A DNA stretch of 64,000 nucleotides. Source: Idiomarina sp. X4. GTDB taxonomy: Bacteria; Pseudomonadota; Gammaproteobacteria; Enterobacterales; Alteromonadaceae. The stretch lies in NCBI RefSeq assembly GCF_002808045.1, contig NZ_CP025000.1, positions 1,364,001-1,428,000 on the forward strand. Reading direction: 5' to 3'. Shown here in pieces: positions 33,700 to 42,217 of the stretch (within the stretch, counting starts at the first letter, position 1; each line of letters starts with the position of its first letter). The notes beneath the pieces were generated by a model. That model did no database searches, was not told where the DNA came from, and worked only from the letters and a program-made list of their open reading frames with translations. The translations under genes were made by a program, and so were the position numbers.

Positions 33700-35064
33700 T
33701 TAAACGAACAGCAACACCGCAATTGTTGTTATTACGGCCAGTAGAACGTTAAGAACAACTCCCTCTCGTGCCATAGCTTTTATCGTAATGCGTTTAGAGG
33801 CAAACACAATAGAGTTTGGCGGTGTTGCGACAGGCATGCAGAATGCACAGCTACAGGCAATAACGGCCGGAATCATCAGTAATTCAATCGGTAACTGTAA
33901 TGCCGTAGCGGTGGCTGCCAAAATAGGCATAAGTAGAGTGGCGGTCGCTGTATTGGATGTGACTTCGGTGACAAACGAGACGGTCAGAGTGAGCACAAAA
34001 ATGAGCAACCATAAAGGAAGCGCACCTAACGCTGTGAGCGACTGGCCAATGATATTGCCCAAACCGCTTTCCATAACGCCCCGGGCCAGACAAATACCTC
34101 CGGCGAACAACAACAAGATGCCCCAGGGAATGTCCTTTGCCAACGGCCAGTTAAGCAGTTTTTCGTGCTTAACTTTGCCGCTTGGAATCACAAACATCGC
34201 AACCACACCGGCTAAAGCGACAGTGGCATCATTTAAGCTGCCCAGCCCTAAAAAGCCGGTCCAGCCGCCAAATGGTGCTGTGCGGGTTATCCACAGGAAA
34301 ACGACGGCACCAAACACTATTAATACGCGCTTTTCATAGGTGGTCATTTTACTCGTAGTGGGAAGCTCTAATGGTTTTGTGAGCTTGACGTGTCGGGTGA
34401 GCCACAAAGCAATCACTGGTAACCCGAGCAGAACCATCGGTAAACCAATGCCAAGCCAGCGGGTAAAGCTGAACTCGGCTCCGGTAATATTTTGATAAAT
34501 GGAGGCGAAAATTAAATTAGGCGGTGTGCCGACCAGGGTAGCAATACCGCCTAACGAGCCAGCGTAAGCCAGACCCAATAACAGTGCGCGTTGAAAGCTT
34601 TCATCCTCACTGGCATCGGCGAGTGCCAGAGCGACGGGCAAAAGTGCCAGAACACCAGCGGTATTCGATATCCACATGGATAAAAATGCGGTCGCAGCCA
34701 TAAACGAAATAACCACTTTGCGACCATTGTCAGCTCCGATACGGGCGATAAGCGTTAATGCCATACGTTTGTGAACGCCGCTGGCTTCTACCGCTTTGGC
34801 CAGCATAAAAGCACCCATAAACAATAAAATGATATTGTCACCCAGCGCGCCTGCAGCGGTGCTGGTATCAATAACCCCAAACACGGGTAGTAACACGAAG
34901 GGTAATAATGAGGTGACGGGCAATGGAATGCATTCGGTGACCCACCACCAAGCGACCCAGACAACTGTGCTTAGAGTGAGAGCCGCCGGTAAAGGCATGT
35001 TGGCGAGTTGGGTGGCAAGCAGTACAATGAGAGCGGTTAATGGCCCCAGCGCTAAATGTTTCAT
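33700..35064 (-). CDS. SLC13/DASS family sodium-anion symporter
   Basis: 454 residues with about eleven to twelve membrane segments. The family's paired S-N-T signatures are present: MWISNTAGVLALLP in the first half and TEVTSNTATATLLMPILAAT in the second, which bind sodium and the dicarboxylate or sulfate. The WWVTECIPLPVTSLLPFVLL start is typical of dicarboxylate carriers. Probable substrates are succinate, malate or fumarate. Divergent from the ATP-grasp ligase gene. Confidence 0.88.
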   Translation of the reverse strand: MKHLALGPLTALIVLLATQLANMPLPAALTLSTVVWVAWWWVTECIPLPVTSLLPFVLLPVFGVIDTSTAAGALGDNIILLFMGAFMLAKAVEASGVHKRMALTLIARIGADNGRKVVISFMAATAFLSMWISNTAGVLALLPVALALADASEDESFQRALLLGLAYAGSLGGIATLVGTPPNLIFASIYQNITGAEFSFTRWLGIGLPMVLLGLPVIALWLTRHVKLTKPLELPTTSKMTTYEKRVLIVFGAVVFLWITRTAPFGGWTGFLGLGSLNDATVALAGVVAMFVIPSGKVKHEKLLNWPLAKDIPWGILLLFAGGICLARGVMESGLGNIIGQSLTALGALPLWLLIFVLTLTVSFVTEVTSNTATATLLMPILAATATALQLPIELLMIPAVIACSCAFCMPVATPPNSIVFASKRITIKAMAREGVVLNVLLAVITTIAVLLFV

Positions 35065-35125
35065 TAAACGATTTTTCTATCCATAGCGTATCTTTCCCAG
35101 TAAAGATAATAGATAAGAGGTTCAC

Positions 35126-36067
35126 ATGCGAGATATTGTTATTCTGCACGAAAATGAAGAGTGGCTAGTGCCATTGAGAGCAGAATTTGAGAAGCGCGGA
35201 GTTGCGGCCAAAGAATGGTTTCTTGATACGGGCGTCATTCCTTTTACTGAACTGCCTGACGATGCGGTGTATTACAACCGCATGAGTGCCTCTTCGCATA
35301 CCCGCGGGCATCGTTTTGCGCCAGAGCTAACTCGCATGGCCTTAACCTGGCTGGAAAGCAATAATCGAACGGTTGTGAATGGTACCGGTGTTCTTGCGCT
35401 AGAAGTCTGCAAGTTATCGCAGTATGCGGCATTGCAAAAAGCCGGGTTGAATGTTCCCAAAACACAAGCGGTCGTGGGTAAGAGTTTATTGGTTGAAGCT
35501 GCTGAAAAGTTCGCTCAGTGGCCCGTTATTTTGAAACCGAACCGCGGCGGCAAAGGTCTGGGTGTTATTAAGTTTGATGATGCGGCTGGTTTGCAAGCTT
35601 ATATTGACAGTGCTGACTACGAAGAGCCTCTGGACGGTGTTTGGTTGTTGCAGGAGTACATCAAACCGAAACAACCGCACATTACCCGCAGCGAGTTTGT
35701 TGGTCAGAAATTTGTTTATGCAGTGAATGTGAATACTGAGCAGGGTTTTGAGCTCTGCCCGGCCGATGTATGCAGTGTTGATGATGCGTTCTGCCCGACC
35801 AGTGAAACGCCGGCGGAAACCCCGAATAAATTCACAATTACTAAGCGCTTTAACGACCACGAAATTATTTTTGCCCTTGAGGCGTTTTTAAAGGCCAATG
35901 ATATTGATGTTGCAGGTATTGAATTCATTGAGGACGACAAAGGCGAGTTGTACGTGTATGACGTGAATACTAATACCAACTATAACCAAACTGCCGAGCG
36001 GGAAGCGGGTGTAAAGCAAACTGGAATGGGTGCTCTGGCTGATTATCTTATTGATTTAGCCAAATAA
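35126..36067 (+). CDS. RimK-like ATP-grasp ligase
   Basis: 313 residues with an AGAGGTTC site. ATP-grasp signatures: WPVILKPNRGGKGLGVIKF (lysine and glycine loop), WLLQEYIKPKQP, and the magnesium site EFIEDDKGELYVYDVNTNTN. It resembles RimK-family glutamate ligases, which attach amino acids to a carboxylate, but the target is unknown. It is near a poly-gamma-glutamate operon but on the other strand and separated by two genes, so any tie is a guess. Confidence 0.78.
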   Translation: MRDIVILHENEEWLVPLRAEFEKRGVAAKEWFLDTGVIPFTELPDDAVYYNRMSASSHTRGHRFAPELTRMALTWLESNNRTVVNGTGVLALEVCKLSQYAALQKAGLNVPKTQAVVGKSLLVEAAEKFAQWPVILKPNRGGKGLGVIKFDDAAGLQAYIDSADYEEPLDGVWLLQEYIKPKQPHITRSEFVGQKFVYAVNVNTEQGFELCPADVCSVDDAFCPTSETPAETPNKFTITKRFNDHEIIFALEAFLKANDIDVAGIEFIEDDKGELYVYDVNTNTNYNQTAEREAGVKQTGMGALADYLIDLAK

Positions 36068-36086
36068 CGACTCCCCAATAAGGGGT

Positions 36087-36114
36087 AAAAAAACGGCCCC
36101 AACAAGTGGGGCCG
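36087..36114 (-). terminator. Intrinsic terminator of the TonB receptor gene
   Basis: On the minus strand, CGGCCCCA and TGGGGCCG (36114-36107 and 36101-36094) form an 8-bp stem with a 5-nt loop, followed by seven T residues (36093-36087). It lies 28 bp after the receptor's stop. Confidence 0.8.
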
Positions 36115-36142
36115 CAAAAAAGCCAGGGAGAGAGTCTGGCGT

Positions 36143-38275
36143 TTAGAAAGTGTATTCAACACCAAAGGAGGCTGTTTGAGGCTTGTTAGGACGAGCACCG
36201 TGAGGTGAACGAGCGACAATTTGTTGCTGATCAAACAGGTTTTCGACTTTGAAATAAACCGCCATGTTGTTGTTCATCTCATAACGGCTGACGAAATCCG
36301 TGACAAACACAGATTCCGTTCTGTCGAATTGGCTGTCGGTACGGTTACAGCCCGTGCTGACGCACATTTCGTCGGCGTATTTTGCCACAATGTAGTTTAT
36401 CCAACCGTTTTGGTTGTCTAGTGCAACGCGCATACTGAACGTATTTTGCGGAATGTCTGCCAATTCATCACCGTCAAGGTTATTCAGGTTATCTTCGCTG
36501 ATTTCACCTTTGGTGTAGGTATAGGTTACATCCACAGGAATCAGGAAGCTGCCTGCTTCAAACGTGTTGCTCGCCTGGAATTCCAACCCACGAACGACCG
36601 ACTCACCCAATACGTAGTTGCCTGACTCCGCGCCGTTGTCACATGGGTTAGCGATTGAGCATTGCTGTGTTGTGTCGTTAAAGTCGCTGTAGAAGCCAAC
36701 CGCTTCGACAAATAAAGTACCTTGGTTATAACGTACACCAGCTTCATAGTTTGTGCTGGTTTCAGGCTCCTGGTTTTCTTTTGCGCCACCACCTAAAGGA
36801 GAAAAACCTTTATGAACACCAGCCAAAACTTGCCAGTTTTCGCTTAGGTCATAAGTAAAAGATGCACCAGGTAACCATTCGCTGCTGTCATTAGAGCGAG
36901 TGCTGTCTAACTCGCTGCGGTCCGGCACTGCAAACTGGAGGCGTGAAGATTCAACGTTTTCATGACGAAGTGCCAGATTAACCATCAAATCGTCAGTAAC
37001 TTGCCACTGGTCAGTAACCCAAAAGCTGACGGCTTCCGCTTTTTCTAAACGGTTGTCGCCACCGGTTGGTTGAATGAACGAGTCAAACACCAGGCTACCG
37101 TTAACTTGATCGAAGACTTCTTTTAACTGGTAACGATCCATTTCGTCAGTGTGATCACGTACGCCAATTTCGAGGAAATGCGATGCCAACTCAATACCGG
37201 TATTTACTTCAACACCATAAGAGTCGTAGCCACGGTTACCGTTGGTCCAGGTTATGTCTTGGTAATCTTGCTCGCCGTGCAAAACCGCTAGCGCGTCTGT
37301 GTCACCCGCATTGGCTAAGTCAACTAAGCCATTAACAACACCCGCTTTAAACCAGTTGCGCTTAAAGTGGTTCTTATAAGTCAGAACATTCAATTCAACG
37401 GTGTCAGTTAGCTCCACGTTGTAGTTAAGACTGATAGCGTCATGATGATTGTTCATCTGGTCAATTTCAGACAGCCCATAACGGCGGTTAGGGTCTTCCG
37501 CAAAGTCTGCGTCAGTAAGCCCTGCATACGTTTCGTTTGAGGTTTCTTCTGAATACTGGAATTTAGCCAGTAAACTTTGGCTATCCCCTGTCCATTTTAA
37601 TTTCGCAACATAGTCTTCAATGTCGAATCCAGCGTCACGGCTGCTGCGGTCGATATCTTTAAAACCGTCGCTGCTGCGTTGAACGGTTTCTAGCAAGAAG
37701 CCCCACTGACCTTTTGTGCCGCCAACATGCGCATGAATATCGCGGCTGCTGTTTTCACCGAACTCAGTCAATACTTGACCACCGAACTGCTCCGGCACGG
37801 GTGTCGTAACCAGGTTAAGTACACCACCAGTGGTTTGAGGACCATAACGCAATAATGGAGCGCCCTTCAGCACTTCAATAGACGACATGCGGAAGGTGGT
37901 TGGGAAGTAATATGCCGCCGGGTTTGAATAGGGTGCTGGCGCCATCATCACGCCGTCTTCCAAAATAGTGACTTTACTGACACGGCCGGCGGTTGCGGCA
38001 CGGATGCCAATGTTTGGGCGGAGGCCTTGGCCGTCTTCTTCACGCACATAGACACCAGGGATGGTTTTCATCAACTGGTTAATGTCGGATGGTACTTCAA
38101 TTCGCATTTGCTCTTCGTCGATAACGGCGCTTGAGCCTGCAGTGGCTCTGGAGTCAGTTTTTGTACCGATAATTTTGATTTGTTCAATGTCATCAGTTCG
38201 GTCAATAGCCACTTCTGCAAAGGTCGGAGCAGCGAAGCTTGCAAGAATAGCCGTAGTCAGTAACGTCTTTTTCAT
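36143..38275 (-). CDS. TonB-dependent outer membrane receptor (iron-siderophore type)
   Basis: 710 residues. Signal peptide MKKTLLTTAILASFAAPTFA, then a TonB box-like stretch DIEQIKIIGTK, the plug domain (PGVYVREEDGQGLRPNIGIR, and KGAPLLRYGPQTTGGVLNLV), and a 22-strand barrel ending in the aromatic C-terminus FGVEYTF. Closest in kind to FecA-like receptors. It should import an iron chelate; a Fur-type site and promoter lie upstream. No transport partner genes are adjacent. Confidence 0.9.
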   Translation of the reverse strand: MKKTLLTTAILASFAAPTFAEVAIDRTDDIEQIKIIGTKTDSRATAGSSAVIDEEQMRIEVPSDINQLMKTIPGVYVREEDGQGLRPNIGIRAATAGRVSKVTILEDGVMMAPAPYSNPAAYYFPTTFRMSSIEVLKGAPLLRYGPQTTGGVLNLVTTPVPEQFGGQVLTEFGENSSRDIHAHVGGTKGQWGFLLETVQRSSDGFKDIDRSSRDAGFDIEDYVAKLKWTGDSQSLLAKFQYSEETSNETYAGLTDADFAEDPNRRYGLSEIDQMNNHHDAISLNYNVELTDTVELNVLTYKNHFKRNWFKAGVVNGLVDLANAGDTDALAVLHGEQDYQDITWTNGNRGYDSYGVEVNTGIELASHFLEIGVRDHTDEMDRYQLKEVFDQVNGSLVFDSFIQPTGGDNRLEKAEAVSFWVTDQWQVTDDLMVNLALRHENVESSRLQFAVPDRSELDSTRSNDSSEWLPGASFTYDLSENWQVLAGVHKGFSPLGGGAKENQEPETSTNYEAGVRYNQGTLFVEAVGFYSDFNDTTQQCSIANPCDNGAESGNYVLGESVVRGLEFQASNTFEAGSFLIPVDVTYTYTKGEISEDNLNNLDGDELADIPQNTFSMRVALDNQNGWINYIVAKYADEMCVSTGCNRTDSQFDRTESVFVTDFVSRYEMNNNMAVYFKVENLFDQQQIVARSPHGARPNKPQTASFGVEYTF

Positions 38276-38340
38276 GATCTACCCTGTTAATGTTTTTTGA
38301 AAGGTTATTTCATTATTGGTTTATCAAATCGCCGCGAATG

Positions 38341-38369
38341 CTAATATAAATAATAATGATTCGCAACAA
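38341..38369 (-). promoter_or_regulatory. Promoter with overlapping Fur-box-like site
   Basis: On the minus strand TTGTTG (38369-38364), 17 bp, then TATTAG (38346-38341). The spacer holds AATAAT-AATGAT-T (38348-38361), repeated hexamers like those of Fur sites (GATAAT). The match is partial but placed exactly where Fur would block RNA polymerase at an iron-receptor gene. Confidence 0.5.
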
Positions 38370-38503
38370 CAGTTTTGATCTTTAGCAATTCTTTGGTCGG
38401 TTTTTTTGTGGTACTTGTCGTTGTCTTAGTCAGAGAGTTTGGTTAAAAGCGCTTGGGCGAGGTAAAGTCTTTACAAAGAGGGGAAACCGTTAAGGCGCTT
38501 TAA

Positions 38504-39439
38504 ATGACGAAAATAATAAAACTGACCACGGTGCTAACCGTATTAGCTGGTGTAGTCGGTTGCAGTTCATTAACTAGTGACTCAGAGCAAACCATTCAGT
38601 ATCAATGCGGGGCGGCCGAAGTGGCGCTCAACTTTACTGACGAGGCAGCGACACTTCATTACAAAGGCAGCTCGGCACGCTTGCAGCCAGTGGTTAGTGC
38701 ATCGGGCGCACGCTATAACGACGGTGCTGACCCTGTCACCCAGTACTGGGGGAAAGGTAATGAAGCGACCATTACCTGGCAGGGACAGGAATTGCCAACC
38801 TGTGTGGAAAAAGGCACTTTGCCTAAGCACTTTACAGGCCGTGGCAACGAACCTTTCTGGCAGGTTGCGGTTAATCCGCAACACATGACCATTACGACAC
38901 CGAATACTGAAGCAATTGTTGATGTCGCGCCGGCCAAAGTCGTTTCTGAGAACCCTTATGAATGGCGCATTGACTCAGCCACAGCAACGCAGTTAGTGGT
39001 TATTGATACGTTATGTCGGGACTCGATGAGTGGCAGGCTTTACCCCTACCAAGTCGATTTGCACGAAGACGGTAACGTTTATTCCGGCTGTGGTGGCGAC
39101 AGTGAATGGTTAGTGCAGGGTGTCGAGTGGCAATTGGTTAAATTTGGCGACCATCCGCTCAATACAAAAGCGCCAACATTGAGTTTTCTGGCCGACGGTC
39201 AGCTGACTGGATTCAATGGTTGTAATCGGTACTTCGGACAATACAACTTAGGTGGCGAGCTGGCACAAATACAGCTTATGGGAAGTACCAAAATGGCGTG
39301 TCCGGAAACCGCCAGTCAACTGGAAAGAGAGTTCAGTGACGCTATGCAACGTGTCTATCAAGTATTTATTGATAACAATGAACGCTTAGTGTTGACCACT
39401 CGTGGTAATCGACAACTGATTTTTGTCGAGCAACAGTAG
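38504..39439 (+). CDS. Lipoprotein with MliC-like, COG3650-like and META (HslJ) domains
   Basis: 311 residues. Lipoprotein signal MTKIIKLTTVLTVLAGVVGC. Residues about 28-105 resemble MliC (YQCGAAEVALNFTD, then ATITWQGQELPTCVE), a C-type lysozyme inhibitor; about 108-205 matches the COG3650-type domain (FTGRGNEPFWQVAVNPQHM, then CRDSMSGRLYPYQV); about 205-310 is a META/HslJ domain (WQLVKFGDHPL, then TGFNGCNRYFGQYNL). All three are envelope-stress domains usually seen separately. The META end suggests heat or stress resistance. Confidence 0.75.
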   Translation: MTKIIKLTTVLTVLAGVVGCSSLTSDSEQTIQYQCGAAEVALNFTDEAATLHYKGSSARLQPVVSASGARYNDGADPVTQYWGKGNEATITWQGQELPTCVEKGTLPKHFTGRGNEPFWQVAVNPQHMTITTPNTEAIVDVAPAKVVSENPYEWRIDSATATQLVVIDTLCRDSMSGRLYPYQVDLHEDGNVYSGCGGDSEWLVQGVEWQLVKFGDHPLNTKAPTLSFLADGQLTGFNGCNRYFGQYNLGGELAQIQLMGSTKMACPETASQLEREFSDAMQRVYQVFIDNNERLVLTTRGNRQLIFVEQQ

Positions 39440-39464
39440 TAATATCCTGATAGGGTTAACACCT

Positions 39465-39914
39465 ATGCAACTTAAAAAATACACCGATTATGGTTTGCGC
39501 GTTTTAATGTATCTTGCGGCCAAAAAAAACGACAACAGAGTCACCATTGATGAACTCAGTGGCATCTTCAATGTGCCCAGAAACCACTTAAATAAAGTGG
39601 TGCACCAGTTAGGAAAAGAAGGGTTCATTGACACTCGCCGGGGGAAAAATGGTGGCTTTTTGCTGGCTGTTGACCCTGCCGATGTGCGGTTAGACAAGAT
39701 CATACGCCGGCTTGAAGGTGACGAGTACTGGATAGATTGTCATAAGCCGGAGTGCGCTATATTCCCGGCCTGCGAGCTGAAGAATTTAATCAACGAAGGT
39801 AAGGAAACGTTCTACCGGTTTTTATCAGACTATACATTAGCCTCGCTAATGCAGAATGATGCTGATATTCGCCGACTCTGGGGACAGGAAATTCCAATAA
39901 ACGAAGCACAATAA
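39465..39914 (+). CDS. nsrR: Rrf2 family regulator, NsrR-like
   Basis: 149 residues from the ATG at 39465; an in-frame ATG at 39423 overlaps the previous gene and is rejected. [20 protein letters not shown] is the Rrf2 winged-helix start, then [20 protein letters not shown] (recognition helix) and [11 protein letters not shown]. Three cysteines in [17 protein letters not shown] match the [2Fe-2S] pattern of NsrR, the nitric-oxide sensor. No NO-detoxifying gene is adjacent; the following amidohydrolase starts 14 bp later. Confidence 0.8.
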   Translation: MQLKKYTDYGLRVLMYLAAKKNDNRVTIDELSGIFNVPRNHLNKVVHQLGKEGFIDTRRGKNGGFLLAVDPADVRLDKIIRRLEGDEYWIDCHKPECAIFPACELKNLINEGKETFYRFLSDYTLASLMQNDADIRRLWGQEIPINEAQ

Positions 39915-39928
39915 TTAAGGGGAGTTCC

Positions 39929-41200
39929 ATGCTTAAGAAATTAGCAGTAGGCATAGCCGTTGGTTTGGCGGCGACATCAGCGCAGGCAGGAAACTGGCTG
40001 CATTGCGGGGACGTATTCGATAGTCAATCCGGACAGCTTATTGGTGAGCGGTACATTGAAGTTGAAAATGGTGATATTAAGGCGGTCAAAGTGAATTCAC
40101 CGGGAAGCTCCAACCAAGTAACCGACTTGTCAGACAGTACGTGTTTGCCGGGGTTTATTGACCTCCATGTGCACTTAGACGGTCAGTCCGGGCCAAATTC
40201 GTACATCAAGCAGTTTACTCAAAACCCGGCGGACTTAGCCTTGATTGCTCAGCACTACGGCATGAAAACGCTGAAAGCGGGATTCACAACGGTTCGTAAT
40301 CCAGGTGATTCTGACAATGTGACCATTGCTTTGCGAGATGCCATTAACGCCGGTATTACCGATGGACCACGCATTTACACCGCAGGCAAGTCTATTGCAA
40401 CAACGGGGGGGCATGCGGACCCGACAAACGGTTGGAAAGAACAACTGATGGGTCGTCCAACTCCAAAAGATGGTGTTATTAATAGCGCCGAAGGTGCTCG
40501 AGAAGCGGTTCGTCAACATTACAAAGACGGTGCTGACTTCATCAAAATTACCGCAACGGGCGGTGTATTGAGCATGGCAAGCAGCGGTGACAACCCTCAG
40601 TTTACTGACGATGAGTTAGAAGCCTTGGTTGATATTGCTGATGATTACAATTTTCATGTCGCCGCCCATGCGCACGGCAAAGCCGGTATGCTTCGTGCGG
40701 TAAAAGCGGGTATTGCTTCAGTTGAACATGGTACTTATATGGACGACGAAGTGATTGCGGCAATGAAAGAGCATGGTACGTATTTAGTACCGACGATTTT
40801 GGCTGGAAAATTTGTTGCTGAGAAAGCTGAAATTGACGGATATTTTCCTGAGGTTGTGAGACCCAAAGCGCGCGAAATTGGTCCGAAAATTCAGGATACC
40901 TTCGCCAAAGCTTATAAAGCGGGTGTGAATGTGGCGTTTGGTACTGATAGCGGCGTATCTGCACATGGTGACAATGCTCTGGAATTCCAGTACATGGTTG
41001 AAGCAGGCATGCCTGCAGCTGAAGCGATCCAAGCAGCGACAAGCGTCGCAGCTGATTTTCTGAAGAACGATAAAATTGGCCGTATTGAAGCGAATAAAAA
41101 GGCGGATATTGTGGCAGTAAAAGGTAATCCTTTAGAGGATATTACTCTGCTACAAAATGTCAGTTTCGTGATGAAAGACGGAAAAGTGTATAAGCAATAA
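39929..41200 (+). CDS. Exported metal-dependent amidohydrolase
   Basis: 423 residues with AAGGGGAG before the ATG and signal peptide [20 protein letters not shown]. Metal ligands are visible: HVHLDG (first H-x-H), a later KITATGG lysine region, [16 protein letters not shown] and [13 protein letters not shown] (the terminal Asp). This fits the imidazolonepropionase-like/Xaa-Pro dipeptidase group, with members that cleave prolidase or arylamide substrates. It would act in the periplasm. Follows nsrR by 14 bp; may be under the same promoter. Confidence 0.87.
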   Translation: MLKKLAVGIAVGLAATSAQAGNWLHCGDVFDSQSGQLIGERYIEVENGDIKAVKVNSPGSSNQVTDLSDSTCLPGFIDLHVHLDGQSGPNSYIKQFTQNPADLALIAQHYGMKTLKAGFTTVRNPGDSDNVTIALRDAINAGITDGPRIYTAGKSIATTGGHADPTNGWKEQLMGRPTPKDGVINSAEGAREAVRQHYKDGADFIKITATGGVLSMASSGDNPQFTDDELEALVDIADDYNFHVAAHAHGKAGMLRAVKAGIASVEHGTYMDDEVIAAMKEHGTYLVPTILAGKFVAEKAEIDGYFPEVVRPKAREIGPKIQDTFAKAYKAGVNVAFGTDSGVSAHGDNALEFQYMVEAGMPAAEAIQAATSVAADFLKNDKIGRIEANKKADIVAVKGNPLEDITLLQNVSFVMKDGKVYKQ

Positions 41201-41215
41201 AATAACCAAGAGGGG

Positions 41216-42103
41216 TCAGTCGAAACGCACTGACCCTTCTAGTTTCAAAGAGGTGTGGTCGCTACTGCGCACTTCGTACTTGGTTTTATCTTCCTCGCAA
41301 TTCACCCACAGCTGTACTCTCGCCGGCAAAATAACCGGGCGCTTAAAAGTCACGTCTATGTAGGTTACCGCTTTTGACTGTTTGCGTTCCAGCTCAGCCT
41401 GAGCTCGAGCCATCATGTACATACCGTGAATAATCGGTTTTTCGAAACCAAACCAGCGCGACACGAGCGGATGTAGGTGAATGGGGTTAAAGTCGCCGGA
41501 TATACGGGCGTATCGGCGGCCCATACCGCTGCCTAACTGCCAATGAGCCAAGTTGTCCCAGCCTTCGTCGGGTTCGAAAGGTTTCGGCGGTGCTTTCTTT
41601 GTTTGTGCCTTTGCGTTATCGGACTTCATGACTTGATAAACGCTGGTACAGGTCGCCACTTTTTCACCTTCTTGCCAAAACTCGACCGTAAACTGCGGTC
41701 TTAACCGGCGTGGAGACACATCAGGTCCGCGCTTAGGTACTTTGACTTTTGACACCAGCTGAAACGACTGGTCAGTTTGAATAACCGCATGGCGCTCTAG
41801 TTTGTTGCTGACGTGCACCAGACCCGGTGCAGGCCAAGGGAAGCTGTCGTCGAGCATTTGCGCTAAGTGTGCGCGTTGTGCAATGCAATACAGCATGGCA
41901 AGCGGAACATCACTAACAAAACCACCAAAAGCCTCGTGATATTTTTCTAGCTGTTTAGCTGCCGGAGCCGGAATAGAATAATGCTTTTCCAGCGTTTCTG
42001 AATCAGCCTCAGACTCATCGCTACGCTGTAAGGTAAATAATGACCTGAACAGCATAGTTGGCATGGGGGCAAGTTTTTGCGGATGGTTATCCACACGTTC
42101 CAT
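41216..42103 (-). CDS. MaoC-like dehydratase (hotdog fold)
   Basis: 295 residues. The MaoC signature ISGDFNPIHLHPLVSRWFGF, with Asp and His at the active site, lies near residue 208, followed by KPIIHGMYMMARAQAELE. The first half holds a second, degenerate hotdog unit. It should hydrate enoyl thioesters, perhaps in an aryl or fatty acid side pathway. Convergent with the amidohydrolase gene, 15 bp apart. Confidence 0.82.
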   Translation of the reverse strand: MERVDNHPQKLAPMPTMLFRSLFTLQRSDESEADSETLEKHYSIPAPAAKQLEKYHEAFGGFVSDVPLAMLYCIAQRAHLAQMLDDSFPWPAPGLVHVSNKLERHAVIQTDQSFQLVSKVKVPKRGPDVSPRRLRPQFTVEFWQEGEKVATCTSVYQVMKSDNAKAQTKKAPPKPFEPDEGWDNLAHWQLGSGMGRRYARISGDFNPIHLHPLVSRWFGFEKPIIHGMYMMARAQAELERKQSKAVTYIDVTFKRPVILPARVQLWVNCEEDKTKYEVRSSDHTSLKLEGSVRFD

Positions 42104-42174
42104 AGTGATAGTGACTCCCTACTGACTTAGTGGTTATTCTCGCACATGTTGCAAAAATTCAACAGTCCGACCAC

Positions 42175-42199
42175 TAAAAAGCCGCTCCGAAGAGCGGCT
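42175..42199 (-). terminator. Intrinsic terminator of betT
   Basis: On the minus strand AGCCGCTC/GAGCGGCT with a four-base loop (42199-42180), then TTTTT (42180-42176). It lies 19 bp after the betT stop at 42218. Confidence 0.8.
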
Positions 42200-42217
42200 A
42201 CTCTAGTTTTCCCGGTG

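Noticed and set aside
36116..36125. Plus-strand terminator for the ATP-grasp gene
   Set aside because: On the plus strand the hairpin is followed by A residues, not T, so it serves the minus-strand receptor gene only.
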